A stretch of DNA of 64,000 nt from Paenalicyclobacillus ferrooxydans (GCF_001399675.1 NZ_LJCO01000045.1:1-64000); one strand, 5' to 3'. Positions 26,203-35,018 are shown, counted from the stretch's first letter. A program made the numbers and translations. The notes: generated by a model from the letters alone, not told the origin.

Positions 26203-27162
26203 GTGACCATTTATGCAGGAGTCATTGGACTCGGTATCGTTGCCAATCGGATTATCGCCCAGTTTAAGGAACATTCCGAAATACAACTCAGCGCCGTGTG
26301 CGATGTAGATGAAAACCGGGTACATAACTACGTCCAGAACAACCACCAGGTGCAGGGATTCACCGATTACAACCAACTGCTTGATGTGCCGAATCTCGAT
26401 CTCGTTTACGTTGCCACCCCGCCAGCCTTTCACGCCGACATCGTTACCGCTGCCCTGAAAGCTGGGAAACACGTGTTGTGCGAAAAACCACTCGCCAACA
26501 GCCTTGAAGAAGCAGCCCAAATGCTGGATGTGGCAAAAGCGAGTGGAAAGGTGCATGCGCTTCATTTCCCGCTTCAGTACAGCGATGAAATGGCTGAGTT
26601 TGAACACCTCGTTCGTTCAGAGTATCTCGGTGAGCTGCGCCGAGTTGAAGTTGTCATGCAGTTTCCACAGTGGCCCCGTCCGTGGCAGCAAAATGCCTGG
26701 GTAGGCGGTCGCAAACAAGGTGGCTATACACTCGAGGTTGGAGTCCACTTTATCCAATCCATTCAGCGGATCTTCGGACCGATTACCGATGTCACCGGCA
26801 CAATGACTTACCCTGAAGACGAAACTGCCTGTGAAACCTCGATTCTGGCAACCGGACGTTTGTCGAACTTTGCTCAAGGAAATGTTCAAGTACTGTTTGA
26901 CGGATTCAGCCAGGCGGGCGGTAAGGAACGCGTGGAACTCAACGCCTATGGAACAGAGGGCACTATCTCCCTGCAAGGTTGGGGACATCTGTTTGCAGGG
27001 AAGCTTGGTGAAGAGTTAAGCAAGGTGGAGCCGGAACATCACACCGAGTCTTTGATGACAAACTTGGTGTCGGCCATCCACGGTGACGAAGCTGTCCTGT
27101 GTGACTTCCAAGTGGGGTATGATGCTCAACTCGTGCTTGAAGCTTTGCGGGGTCTTGCTTAA
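26203..27162 (+). CDS. Gfo/Idh/MocA family oxidoreductase
   Basis: 319 residues. The N-terminal Rossmann fold starts AGVIGLGIVANRII and carries the family motif AGKHVLCEKPLAN (about 86-98), whose Glu-Lys-Pro is diagnostic. The C-terminal half is the substrate-binding sheet domain. These enzymes oxidise or reduce sugars, inositols and related substrates with NAD(P). GTG 26203 has GAGGGG upstream. No sugar operon surrounds it, so the substrate is unknown. Confidence 0.88.
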   Translation: MTIYAGVIGLGIVANRIIAQFKEHSEIQLSAVCDVDENRVHNYVQNNHQVQGFTDYNQLLDVPNLDLVYVATPPAFHADIVTAALKAGKHVLCEKPLANSLEEAAQMLDVAKASGKVHALHFPLQYSDEMAEFEHLVRSEYLGELRRVEVVMQFPQWPRPWQQNAWVGGRKQGGYTLEVGVHFIQSIQRIFGPITDVTGTMTYPEDETACETSILATGRLSNFAQGNVQVLFDGFSQAGGKERVELNAYGTEGTISLQGWGHLFAGKLGEELSKVEPEHHTESLMTNLVSAIHGDEAVLCDFQVGYDAQLVLEALRGLA

Positions 27163-27186
27163 GAGACAAGCCATTTCAAGTCTTTT

Positions 27187-27313
27187 CACGCCTTTTTCGT
27201 GTTCTGCTCCACGCCGTTTTCGTGTTCTGCTCCACGTCTTTTGCGAGTTCTGCCTGGCGTCTTTTTCGTGGTCTGCCTGGCGTCTTTTGCGAGTTCTGCT
27301 TCACGTCTTTTTC
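27187..27313. repeat. 23-bp imperfect tandem repeat, about 5.5 copies
   Basis: Units such as CACGCCTTTTTCGTGTTCTG (plus CTC) start at 27187, 27210, 27233, 27256 and 27279. They share a TTCTG core and differ at the edges. The array follows the oxidoreductase stop and has no gene. Confidence 0.92.
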
Positions 27314-27447
27314 TAAGTCCCGGTCGTGGTCTGCACCGCAGTGAGAGCATGTCCACGACCGTGCCGACGGCGACGGTTGCTCTTCCTTCTGCCACATCGC
27401 ACGAACCCAGCCGACGTTCGGGAGCCAAATGGCACCTGTACAAGCTC

Positions 27448-28848
27448 TCATCGTCGGCCGCTTGCTGTCAAAATCGGAATGGTCACAAAAGTGGTTGTGC
27501 CTTTACCTTCCTGACTTTTGGCACCAACATTGCCACCGTGTGCTTCAACGATCTGTTTGACAATCGAGAGTCCAAGTCCGGTGCCACCGCTCCCTCTGGA
27601 TCGCGATTTTTCTACGCGATACATGCGCTCCCAGATATGCGTTACATCTTCCTTTGGAATGCCCACTCCCGTATCCGCCACCGAAATTTGAAGTGAGTTC
27701 CCATTTTTCTCTAGGTCAATGTCAATTCTTCCACCTGAAGGCGTGTAGCGAATTGCATTGTCGAGAAGATTCACCAGAACCTGTTCCATTCGTGCAACAT
27801 CCGCCTGGATCGCGGGAACAGGCGACATCATCACGACAGATACCTGTATCCCCTTGTCTTCAGCCTTCTTCTGCATCCTGTCTACCACAGATGAAATCAC
27901 TTCATTCAGGTAAACGGGGCGTTTGTCCATCTGAAGCATATCTGCATCCGCTTGAGCAAGGACAAACAAGTCGTTCACCAACGACTCCAATCGTTTTGAT
28001 TCTTTATGAATGATGCGGATGTACTTCTTGCTTTCCTCCTCCGACTCAAACAGTCCCTCGTCGAGAACCTGACTGTAGCCCCGGATATAGCTCATTGGCG
28101 TCCGAAGTTCATGCGCCACGTCGGCGAGAAACGCCTTACGGGATGTATCTAAATGATTCAAGGTTGCGGCTAAAGTATGAATGGCTTCGCCAAGCTGCCC
28201 GACTTCATCTTCTCCAACAACCGGTACTTCAGCGGTGTAATTGCCTCGTGTCATCTCCCCTGCGACCTTCGACATGAGTTGAAGTGGTTTTGCGATCCGC
28301 TTTGACAACAGCACGGTCAGCCCGAGTGCAACGAGGATTCCACCCAGACCAGCCATGATGAGCAGCCACTCTACGTGACGAAATGCACCTGCAACGGCCG
28401 ACTCAGAACGAAACAAAAGCACTGCGCCCTGTATCTGCCCCTGGGTGCGGATGGGAACGGCTGCTACGATGCCTGTTTTTCCAAACAGCCCACTGAATCC
28501 GCCGTGCAGTCCGTTGTGTCCTCTGAGAGCAGCTTCCATCGTCGCCGTGTCTGATGCGTTTGGCTTAGAAAGGTAGAGTGCAGGAGAAGATGCAACAACA
28601 TTGCCCTTGGTGTCAACCATAATAAGATCTGCACTGGCTGTAACACAAAGCATCTGCATCATCATCGTGCCGCCCATAGCCGACATGTTGGCATACTGCT
28701 GTCCCTCCGCAGTCAGTTCCGCCCCGGCCTCGTCGTAAAACGCATTTTTCAGCAGTTGTCCCAGAGCGAAGTATTGGACGACGGCGACGGCCACGATGAG
28801 TCCCATGATGGCCAGCCCAACTTTAACGGCGAGGTTTCTCCGGATCAC
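27448..28848 (-). CDS. Sensor histidine kinase with Met-rich external domain
   Basis: 466 residues. Membrane helices at about 9-30 and 160-181 enclose an external sensor domain. A HAMP domain (about 183-235), the His246 phosphoacceptor helix (LADVAHELRTPMSYIRG) and a HATPase with DTGVGIP and GLGLSIV follow. The external part carries a striking cluster, MSAMGGTMMMQMLC (about 55-68), of six methionines and a cysteine, which would suit Cu(I) or Ag(I) binding. Its start overlaps the response regulator stop by four bases (ATGA). The copper genes begin 2.4 kb away. Copper sensing is an inference. Confidence 0.92.
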   Translation of the reverse strand: MIRRNLAVKVGLAIMGLIVAVAVVQYFALGQLLKNAFYDEAGAELTAEGQQYANMSAMGGTMMMQMLCVTASADLIMVDTKGNVVASSPALYLSKPNASDTATMEAALRGHNGLHGGFSGLFGKTGIVAAVPIRTQGQIQGAVLLFRSESAVAGAFRHVEWLLIMAGLGGILVALGLTVLLSKRIAKPLQLMSKVAGEMTRGNYTAEVPVVGEDEVGQLGEAIHTLAATLNHLDTSRKAFLADVAHELRTPMSYIRGYSQVLDEGLFESEEESKKYIRIIHKESKRLESLVNDLFVLAQADADMLQMDKRPVYLNEVISSVVDRMQKKAEDKGIQVSVVMMSPVPAIQADVARMEQVLVNLLDNAIRYTPSGGRIDIDLEKNGNSLQISVADTGVGIPKEDVTHIWERMYRVEKSRSRGSGGTGLGLSIVKQIVEAHGGNVGAKSQEGKGTTTFVTIPILTASGRR

Positions 28849-29531
28849 GATTCCACCTCGAACTTATACCCCACACCCCACACAGTTCTAATGGGGTTTT
28901 GCTTGCTTCCCGCTTCCCGCAACTTCTCTCGGATGTTTTTAACGTGACTGTCCACAGCCCGGGTCTCGCCTTCGTACTCGCCGTTCCAAATCCTGTCAAG
29001 TATCTCTTCACGGGGAAAGGTCCTCCGAGGATGGCGGGCTAGCAGCACAATCAGGTCAAATTCCTTTGGGGTGAGGGCTACTGATTTAGAGGAAACTGAG
29101 ACCGTTCGACTTTGAAGGTCAACAACCATCCCAATCGAATCAAAACGGTATTTCTCGTGATCATCTCCGTATGCGCGACGCAGTAATGCGCGTACCCTGG
29201 CAACGAGCTCTCTGCCGTCAAACGGTTTAATCAGATAATCGTCTGCCCCTTCAGATAGTCCATGTACTTTATCGTCAATCGATGTTCGTGCTGTAAGCAT
29301 AAGGATGGGTATCTCAGGCATCTGCCCGCGAATCAGACGGCACGTCTCAAACCCGTCCATACCGGGCATCATTACGTCCAAGATAATGACATCTGGACGA
29401 GCATTGATAAGTGTATCTAGTGCATGATAGCCACTGCTCGCCTCATCGACTGAAAAACCTTCCGCCTTTAAGTAGATGCGAACTAGACTCCTCATTTCAC
29501 TTTCATCATCAACGACCAATACCTTTGCCAT
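28845..29531 (-). CDS. OmpR/PhoB family response regulator
   Basis: 228 residues: a receiver with Asp52 (VIILDVMMPG) and a winged-helix DNA-binding domain (ALTPKEFDLIVLLARHPRRTFPREEIL). It overlaps the downstream kinase gene by four bases, forming one operon with it. The C-terminal recognition helix region RAVDSHVKNIREKL is standard. Likely targets are genes for envelope or metal stress; none is proven here. Confidence 0.95.
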   Translation of the reverse strand: MAKVLVVDDESEMRSLVRIYLKAEGFSVDEASSGYHALDTLINARPDVIILDVMMPGMDGFETCRLIRGQMPEIPILMLTARTSIDDKVHGLSEGADDYLIKPFDGRELVARVRALLRRAYGDDHEKYRFDSIGMVVDLQSRTVSVSSKSVALTPKEFDLIVLLARHPRRTFPREEILDRIWNGEYEGETRAVDSHVKNIREKLREAGSKQNPIRTVWGVGYKFEVES

Positions 29532-29925
29532 GCCCTGACCTCCCTGAGGAAATCATGCGCGTTGTTTTGCGTACACACCGGACGATCCATCGAGTCTGCT
29601 CTGATGTTTTCACGATGATAACCACTTTTTCCACGATAACAACCGGTGCTTTCACTATAGCAATCACTGCTTTCACTATAACAACCACCGCTTTCACTAT
29701 AACAACCACCAAAGCAAGAAACTGTAGGCACAGATGAACAAAGTCCGAAAGGACTAGGAAATTGATCACATTTGCCACGTCCCGTTTGCAGATTTGTCAC
29801 AGAGTCTGCACGGTTTCTACACAGTTCGTGGCTATAACAGAGATGTCAGCAACATTCAGTAAGGATGTCAAAAAGATTGAGCAAGGATGTCAGCAACATT
29901 CTGTAGCAAAAGGACGATGATCTCC
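29532..29925. repeat. Intergenic region with a 21-bp imperfect repeat
   Basis: From about 29607 to 29710, units of the type TTTCACTATAACAACCACCGC repeat four to five times with changes. Elsewhere in the region a TGTCAGCAACATTC motif appears twice (29844, 29888). No gene is seen. Promoters for the divergent response regulator and the small secreted protein must lie here, but I could not place them. Confidence 0.8.
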
Positions 29926-30144
29926 ATGAAGAGGTACCTTTGGGTCTTCCCCGTTCTTGCAATCGGCATGGCAATCGGCGGGTTGACGCTGCCACATGTG
30001 TTGGCCGCAACTGGCGGACAGACGACGTCTCCACAAACGCAGGCCGCCAAATCCATGCAACAGGCCCTGAACACGCCGGAAGGCCAAGCCATGATCAATC
30101 AGTGCAGCGGCTTCATGAGCCAGTTCTACCAAAATCAAAAGTAA
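29926..30144 (+). CDS. Small secreted protein near copper genes
   Basis: 72 residues from ATG 29926 (AAAGGA 11 bases upstream; an in-frame ATG lies nine bases earlier). A clear signal peptide with a core at about 5-21 ends near HVLA-ATG. The mature part is about 45 residues, Gln- and Met-rich, with a single Cys in MINQCSGFMSQF. Not a family I recognise. Divergent from the Met-rich sensor operon and upstream of the CsoR-CopA genes, it may be a periplasm-side metal-handling protein. Confidence 0.65.
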   Translation: MKRYLWVFPVLAIGMAIGGLTLPHVLAATGGQTTSPQTQAAKSMQQALNTPEGQAMINQCSGFMSQFYQNQK

Positions 30145-30181
30145 GCACTCATGAGCACTCATGTAACCACAAATTCCATCC

Positions 30182-30222
30182 TTCAACGGGGAGGGGACTG
30201 TGTGTCCTCAGCCCCGTTGAGG
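30182..30222 (+). terminator. Strong hairpin after the small secreted protein gene
   Basis: CAACGGGG (30184) pairs with CCCCGTTG (30212) and an inner GGAC/GTCC extends it. There is no T tail, so it may be a weak terminator or an RNA processing or leader structure. Confidence 0.45.
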
Positions 30223-30237
30223 TGTCTTCAGGAGGTT

Positions 30238-30627
30238 ATGACCGCATGGCATGAGCAGTGGCCCGACTTCATGACTCCGATTCCCGGCTCGCAGTGGAGT
30301 TCGGGTTCGGGTTCGGGTTCGGGTTCGGGTTCGGGTTCGGGTTCGGGTTCGAGTTCGAGTTCGAGTTCGAGTTCGAGTTCGAGTTCGAGTTCGAGTTCGA
30401 GTTCGAGTTCGAGTTCGAGTTCGAGTTCGAGTTCGAGTTCGAGTTCGAGTTCGAGTTCGAGCCGGATTAACGGTCACTTTTTCCCTTGTTGCCTCAATTC
30501 CGAGGATTGCCGGTCAAATAAGGTAAGAAGATTCCTTTATACAGCTAAATCGACCCGATGCAGGCTATCAAATGAGTCACAAAGGAAAAAATCTCCTCTA
30601 GGCTCACCGGACATCCTTAAAAATTAA
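30238..30627 (+). CDS. Doubtful Ser/Gly-repeat open frame
   Basis: An open frame of 129 residues from ATG 30238. It opens MTAWHEQWPDFMTPIPGSQW, then a (Ser-Gly)/(Ser-Ser) tract produced by the hexanucleotide repeat, then a Cys-containing tail (HFFPCCLNSEDC). AGGAGG is present but only two bases before the ATG, too close for normal initiation. Because the repeat unit is a multiple of three and stop-free, other frames are open too, so openness is weak evidence. Probably non-coding; kept for completeness. Confidence 0.2.
   Translation: MTAWHEQWPDFMTPIPGSQWSSGSGSGSGSGSGSGSGSSSSSSSSSSSSSSSSSSSSSSSSSSSSSSSSSSSSSSRINGHFFPCCLNSEDCRSNKVRRFLYTAKSTRCRLSNESQRKKSPLGSPDILKN
30300..30461. repeat. Hexanucleotide array: 8 x TTCGGG then 19 x TTCGAG
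   Basis: 27 uninterrupted 6-bp units (162 bp). The switch from TTCGGG to TTCGAG is clean at 30348 and there are no other substitutions. TTCGAG contains the self-complementary TCGA, so single strands can fold. Confidence 0.98.
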
Positions 30628-30840
30628 GGGTAGGGGAAGTAATTTCCCTAATATGCGAATCTGAAATGCCGGCTTCGAGATGCGGACCTGAAGTACGGGC
30701 TTTGAAATGCGGGCTTTGAAATCCGGGGCTATGAAACTCGGGAGCTGAAATGCGGGCTCTGAAATGCCGACTCGACACGTACAGAGATGCGGCGACCGAC
30801 AGCATCTACCGAAATACAGCGGTAAGAGGAGTGAACTAAC
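30462..30840. other. Intergenic region with degenerate GAAATGCGGGCT repeats
   Basis: Between about 30650 and 30770 the sequence cycles through variants of CTGAAATGCGGGCT (for example at 30709 and 30745) about nine times. Upstream of that, nothing is recognised. The promoter of the SHOCT gene presumably lies within. Confidence 0.6.
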
Positions 30841-31077
30841 GTGATGTACGGATTTGGAGGATATGGAGGACTATTTAGTGGATGGATCCCGATGTTCCTG
30901 TGGCTTATCGTCATCGTCTGTGTGGTCTATCTTGTGATTTACTTCCTCGACCGACGTGGCCACAAGTCACACAGCTCGAAGACCAGTGCTGAAGACCTAT
31001 TACGGGAACGATATGTGCGGGGCGAAATTGATACGGAGACATTTCTTGAGATGAAGAAACATTTACGGGAGAAGTGA
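30841..31077 (+). CDS. Small membrane protein with SHOCT domain
   Basis: 78 residues. A Gly-rich start (MMYGFGGYGGLFSGW) leads into one membrane helix (about 16-36), a basic linker, and a C-terminal SHOCT motif (SAEDLLRERYVRGEIDTETFLEMKKHL). SHOCT domains are short oligomerisation modules. Such proteins are common beside copper operons in Firmicutes and the csoR gene follows, so a link to copper stress is likely but unproven. GAGGAG precedes GTG 30841; ATG 30844 is an alternative. Confidence 0.8.
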   Translation: MMYGFGGYGGLFSGWIPMFLWLIVIVCVVYLVIYFLDRRGHKSHSSKTSAEDLLRERYVRGEIDTETFLEMKKHLREK

Positions 31078-31150
31078 CCTGGCGTGCCGTCGACTTAGTG
31101 ACAGTTATATGTCCATCCACCTTTTCACGGCCCAAACAGGGATCTTGGAT

Positions 31151-31180
31151 TTGACATTCAATACGGTACGGGGGTATCGT
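31151..31180 (+). promoter_or_regulatory. Promoter with CsoR operator upstream of csoR
   Basis: TTGACA at 31151 and TATCGT at 31175 (18-base spacer). The spacer contains ATACGGTACGGGGGTAT (31161-31177), close to the CsoR box of Bacillus copZA, whose core is TACGGGGGTAT. CsoR bound here would occlude the promoter, giving autoregulation relieved by Cu(I). The operator match is from memory. Confidence 0.75.
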
Positions 31181-31217
31181 TCCTTGTAGAAGCAACTACG
31201 AAAGCGAGGCGCTGCCG

Positions 31218-31514
31218 ATGTGTGCTGACCATATAGGTCACAGTTATGGGCCGAAGAAAGACGACCTGCTAAAGCGTCTTCGCCGCGTCGAAGGTCAAGT
31301 GCGCGGAATTCAAAAGATGATCGATGAAGACCGCTATTGTGTTGATATCCTGGTACAAATTGCGGCAATTAAGAGTGCAATGCAACAGGTCGGACTTACT
31401 ATCCTTGAATCCCACACACGAGGATGTGTTGTCGATGCAATCAGTAACCACACAGATACGGATATTAAGATTGACGAATTGATGGAAGTTATCCGTCAGT
31501 TCACGAAGCCCTGA
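31218..31514 (+). CDS. csoR: Copper-sensing repressor CsoR
   Basis: 98 residues of the all-helical CsoR/RcnR family. The Cu(I) ligands are intact: Cys41 (DRYCVDIL), His66 and Cys70 (LESHTRGC). This C-H-C pattern marks a copper sensor, not the nickel or formaldehyde branches. It represses from the operator upstream and heads csoR-copA-copZ. GAGG lies eight bases before ATG 31218. Its last codons form the first unit of a 42-bp tandem repeat. Confidence 0.95.
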   Translation: MCADHIGHSYGPKKDDLLKRLRRVEGQVRGIQKMIDEDRYCVDILVQIAAIKSAMQQVGLTILESHTRGCVVDAISNHTDTDIKIDELMEVIRQFTKP

Positions 31515-31649
31515 CCTACAAAAGTACAAGTTATCCGGCAGTTCACGAAGCCCTGACCTGCAAAAGTACAAGTTATTCGCCAGTTCACGAAGTCCTGAAA
31601 CACACAAGTGCAAGCTATACGCAGTTCACGAAAGCGTGACCCGCGAAAG
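31486..31649 (+). repeat. 42-bp tandem repeat seeded by the 3' end of csoR
   Basis: Copies start at 31486, 31528 and 31570, with a partial fourth at 31612. The first lies inside csoR and includes its stop. Later copies diverge step by step. Each begins AAGTTATCCG or a variant and contains CAGTTCACGAAG. The period is 14 codons. Confidence 0.95.
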
Positions 31650-31667
31650 AACTGGGGTGAATATCGC

Positions 31668-34079
31668 ATGTCACAAGCAGAGCAATCTACAGAGCAATCT
31701 ATTCATCAAACTATCGAAGTGACTTTACCTATTGACGGTATGACATGCGCGGCCTGCGCTGCTCGAATAGAAAAAAACGTTGCCAAGTTAGCCGGAGTCG
31801 AATCCGTGAACGTCAACTTGGCATCAGAACGGGCGCGTGTTGTCCTTAACGGCTCGTCAACATGGAAGGATGTTGTCGAGAAAATCGAAAAATCGGGATA
31901 CTCTGTCCCCACACGAGAAGTTGATCTTAATATCACTGGAATGACGTGTGCTGCGTGCTCGGCGCGGATTGAAAAGGTTGTGGGACGGATTGAAGCCGTC
32001 CAGACCGCGAGTGTGAACCTAGCCTCGGAAAAAGCACATATCGTCTACCTGCCGGGCTTGATCCAAGAAGAGGACCTCATCCGTGCAGTTGAAAAAGCCG
32101 GATACGGGGCCACCCTGGCATCCGAGACGGCAGCGGCCGAGGAGAAAAAGCGCAAAGAGCAAGCTTACCATCGTGATGTGTTGAAATTTTGGGGCTCCGT
32201 CGTGCTTACTCTGCCCCTCGTGATTCAGATGTTTGTCATGTTGTTCGGTGGAAGTGCATTTATGCCGAATTGGGTCAGCTGGATTCTCGCGACCCCTGTA
32301 CAGTTTTACGTAGGTTGGCGGTTCTACAAAGGTGCTTATCATTCGCTTCGCGGCGGAGCTGCCAATATGGATGTGTTAGTCGCACTAGGCACGTCGGTGG
32401 CTTATTTGTACAGCGCCGTTCTGACCATACTTGGTCGTCCGGATGTCTACTTCGACAGTGCAGCTACGGTCGTTACCCTGATTTTCATGGGCAAGTTGCT
32501 GGAGAGCCGCGCCAAAGCGAAATCCAGCTCAGCGATTGAGTCGTTAGCCAAACTTGGTGCCAAGGTGGCCCACGTCATTCGTGATGGCGAAGAGGTTGAT
32601 GTAGAGGTTGAGCAGCTTCACGTGGGTGACATCGTGCGAGTCCGCCCTGGAGAGAAAGTACCGAGTGACGGTACCATTCTGGAAGGCTCATCTTCGATAG
32701 ATGAATCGTTTTTGACCGGTGAATCCAAGCCCGTTTCCAAAGAAAAAGGAGACACTGTAGTTGGTGCCGCTGTGAACCAGTCGGGCGTGTTTACGATGCA
32801 AATCGCCAAGGTTGGTAAAGACACAGCTTTGGCACAGGTGATCCGTTTGGTCGATCAAGCACAGGGCTCCAAAGCACCCGTGCAAAGGCTGGCAGACAAG
32901 ATTTCTGGTATTTTTGTCCCGATAGTTCTCGGTATCGCTGTCATTACTCTCTTACTCTGGGGTTTCTTTGTCGGTTGGACAGCTGCACTCATCGCCGCTG
33001 TGGCAGTCCTCGTCATCGCCTGTCCTTGTTCGCTCGGACTGGCGACCCCGACGGCTATTATGGTTGGCACAGGTCTTGGTGCTGAATCCGGCATCCTTAT
33101 TAAAGGTGGAGAACACCTAGAAAATGCCCATAAAGTAACCACGCTGGTGCTCGACAAAACGGGCACGGTCACTGTTGGTAAGCCTTCTGTCACAGATGTA
33201 TGGGTCGCTCCAGAGAGCTCAGAGGACGATATGGTGCGCATGGCTGCAGCCCTTGAAGCACAAAGCGAGCACCCGCTCGGCGCTGCTGTCATCGCCTATG
33301 CTGCGAATCTTCATTGGGCGATACCGGAGACAAAAGGCGTTCAAGCGGTTCCTGGTAAAGGCATCATCGGAACGGTGAACAACATGACCGTTCGAGTCGG
33401 AAACCGACGCTGGCTTTTGGAAACCGGGATTACGCAGTTTCCCGATGATATCCTTGCCCAATATGAAAATATGGGCAAGACTGCAGTTCTCGTCGCTTCG
33501 GAGAATCGTTTACTCGGCATCATTGCGATGGCGGACACCATCAAACCCGACGCAGAGAAAACTGTACGTGAGCTCATCAGCATGGGGATTGATGTCTGGA
33601 TGATTACAGGGGATAACGAGCGAACGGCCAGTGCGGTTGCGGCGTCGGTCGGGATTACCAAGGTGATAGCCGGTGTGATGCCAGAGGATAAAGCGAGCAA
33701 GGTTCAGGAATTGAGGAAGGCAGGCCAAGTCGTTGCCATGGTCGGAGACGGGATCAACGATGCTCCGGCACTCGCCGCAGCTGACATCGGCATTGCGATG
33801 GGAACCGGTGCAGACGTCGCACTCGATGCTGCGGACATTGCCCTGATGCACGGCAACATGCATGGAGTCGTTGAAGCAATTCGCCTCTCCAAGGCCACCA
33901 TGCGTAAAATCCGCCAAAACTTGTTCTGGGCGTTCTTCTACAACGTGCTAGGGATCCCGCTCGCAGCACTCGGTATACTCAGCCCAATTATCGCTGGCGC
34001 AGCGATGGCAATGAGCTCGGTGAGCGTTGTCTCTAACAGCCTGCTGCTTCGGCGTCTTAATCTTGGAAAGGAGGTGTAG
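31668..34079 (+). CDS. copA: Copper-exporting P1B-type ATPase CopA
   Basis: 803 residues from ATG 31668 (GGGGTGA eight bases upstream). Two N-terminal heavy-metal domains carry CAAC (Cys27/30 and Cys94/97). Eight membrane helices follow, with the transport motif CPC in [13 protein letters not shown], the phosphorylation site DKTGT, and TGD and GDGIND in the catalytic domain. It pumps Cu(I) out of the cytosol. It lies between csoR and copZ as one operon. A 12-bp direct duplication (CAGAGCAATCTA) near its start adds four residues. Confidence 0.98.
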   Translation: MSQAEQSTEQSIHQTIEVTLPIDGMTCAACAARIEKNVAKLAGVESVNVNLASERARVVLNGSSTWKDVVEKIEKSGYSVPTREVDLNITGMTCAACSARIEKVVGRIEAVQTASVNLASEKAHIVYLPGLIQEEDLIRAVEKAGYGATLASETAAAEEKKRKEQAYHRDVLKFWGSVVLTLPLVIQMFVMLFGGSAFMPNWVSWILATPVQFYVGWRFYKGAYHSLRGGAANMDVLVALGTSVAYLYSAVLTILGRPDVYFDSAATVVTLIFMGKLLESRAKAKSSSAIESLAKLGAKVAHVIRDGEEVDVEVEQLHVGDIVRVRPGEKVPSDGTILEGSSSIDESFLTGESKPVSKEKGDTVVGAAVNQSGVFTMQIAKVGKDTALAQVIRLVDQAQGSKAPVQRLADKISGIFVPIVLGIAVITLLLWGFFVGWTAALIAAVAVLVIACPCSLGLATPTAIMVGTGLGAESGILIKGGEHLENAHKVTTLVLDKTGTVTVGKPSVTDVWVAPESSEDDMVRMAAALEAQSEHPLGAAVIAYAANLHWAIPETKGVQAVPGKGIIGTVNNMTVRVGNRRWLLETGITQFPDDILAQYENMGKTAVLVASENRLLGIIAMADTIKPDAEKTVRELISMGIDVWMITGDNERTASAVAASVGITKVIAGVMPEDKASKVQELRKAGQVVAMVGDGINDAPALAAADIGIAMGTGADVALDAADIALMHGNMHGVVEAIRLSKATMRKIRQNLFWAFFYNVLGIPLAALGILSPIIAGAAMAMSSVSVVSNSLLLRRLNLGKEV

Positions 34080-34182
34080 CCCGGAGTCAATGAGGCTCAC
34101 CTTTTCCAAACATCATCATGTCTAGCAGAATGAATGATTCAATCTAGACAAACCATACATGTACACAAGGAGATGTTAGAGG

Positions 34183-34389
34183 ATGACCGTCGAAACCATT
34201 ACCGTCAAGGGCATGACCTGCGCAGGTTGCGTAAATTCAGTAACCAAGGCTTTAAAGAATGTGTCAGGTGTACAGGAAGCAGACGTCGATCTCGCTGGTG
34301 CAAAGGCCACTGTTACGTTTGATGAGTCGAAGACCAGTGTGTCAGCTCTGAAGGAAGCCATTGAAGATGCGGGATACGATACCAACTAA
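34183..34389 (+). CDS. copZ: Copper chaperone CopZ
   Basis: 68 residues, a single heavy-metal-associated domain with GMTCAGC (Cys13, Cys16) and the usual C-terminal AIEDAGYD. It hands Cu(I) to the N-terminal domains of CopA. AGGAGATG precedes ATG 34183. Last gene of the copper operon, before a strong terminator. Confidence 0.96.
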   Translation: MTVETITVKGMTCAGCVNSVTKALKNVSGVQEADVDLAGAKATVTFDESKTSVSALKEAIEDAGYDTN

Positions 34390-34421
34390 GGTCTTCCAAA
34401 CTCCCATCCGCTTCAAGCCTG

Positions 34422-34458
34422 AAATTCCCGTCTTGTTCAAAGCAAGACGGGAATTTTT
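34422..34458 (+). terminator. Terminator of the csoR-copA-copZ operon
   Basis: 13-bp stem AATTCCCGTCTTG / CAAGACGGGAATT, then a run of T (TTTTATTTTTTA). Confidence 0.95.
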
Positions 34459-34467
34459 ATTTTTTAA

Positions 34468-34815
34468 TTAATCATCATCATCATCGTCATCTTCGTCATC
34501 GTCATCATCGTGATCCCGATCATGATTCCCATCGTTATGATGTTGTTTTGAATCTCCGTCATCTGGCTGTTGCCCCGCGTCAGGACTCGGAGACGTATGA
34601 TCGTCTGGAGCTGAATGGTCGTCCTCTGCTTGATTTGAGTCCTGAGCGCTGCTTTTGTCATTGACTTGGTCATTGTCGTTCAATAAGACTATCGAGGCCG
34701 TTTGTCCCCCGAGCTCAGTCATCGATGAGGCTTGTACTATCGGACCATGCATCGTGAGGAATGCGGAGACCGTTGAACTTGCAAGGAGAACCATGGCGGA
34801 TACATAGGACTTCAT
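34468..34815 (-). CDS. Secreted acidic protein with His/Asp tail
   Basis: 115 residues. A signal peptide (core about 6-20) ends near VQASS. The mature chain is strongly acidic and ends in a low-complexity His/Asp tail, with DHDRDHDDDD-like stretches and a final run of aspartates. There is no globular family. Such tails bind divalent metals or calcium weakly. AAAGGTGAT precedes ATG 34815. It converges on copZ. Metal buffering outside the cell is a guess from composition and neighbours. Confidence 0.7.
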   Translation of the reverse strand: MKSYVSAMVLLASSTVSAFLTMHGPIVQASSMTELGGQTASIVLLNDNDQVNDKSSAQDSNQAEDDHSAPDDHTSPSPDAGQQPDDGDSKQHHNDGNHDRDHDDDDDEDDDDDDD

Positions 34816-35018
34816 TCCACATCACCTTTCTACCGGTTTGAAGCTATCATCGCCATTTTCCTTTCTCCTTATGTACGTTGACTGGTGTACGTTGACTGGC
34901 CTGCCACGAGCTTGGACTATCAACCAGAAATAGGACTTTGTACCCATACAAATGTCCGGTGAGATATCACATGCCGTACGTACTATAAGCATCATCTGGA
35001 TGAAAAGGGATGATTGTG

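Noticed and set aside
30208-30477. Arg-Thr and Phe-Glu repeat open frames over the hexanucleotide array
   Set aside because: All frames are open through the repeat. None has a correctly spaced ribosome site or conserved flanks.
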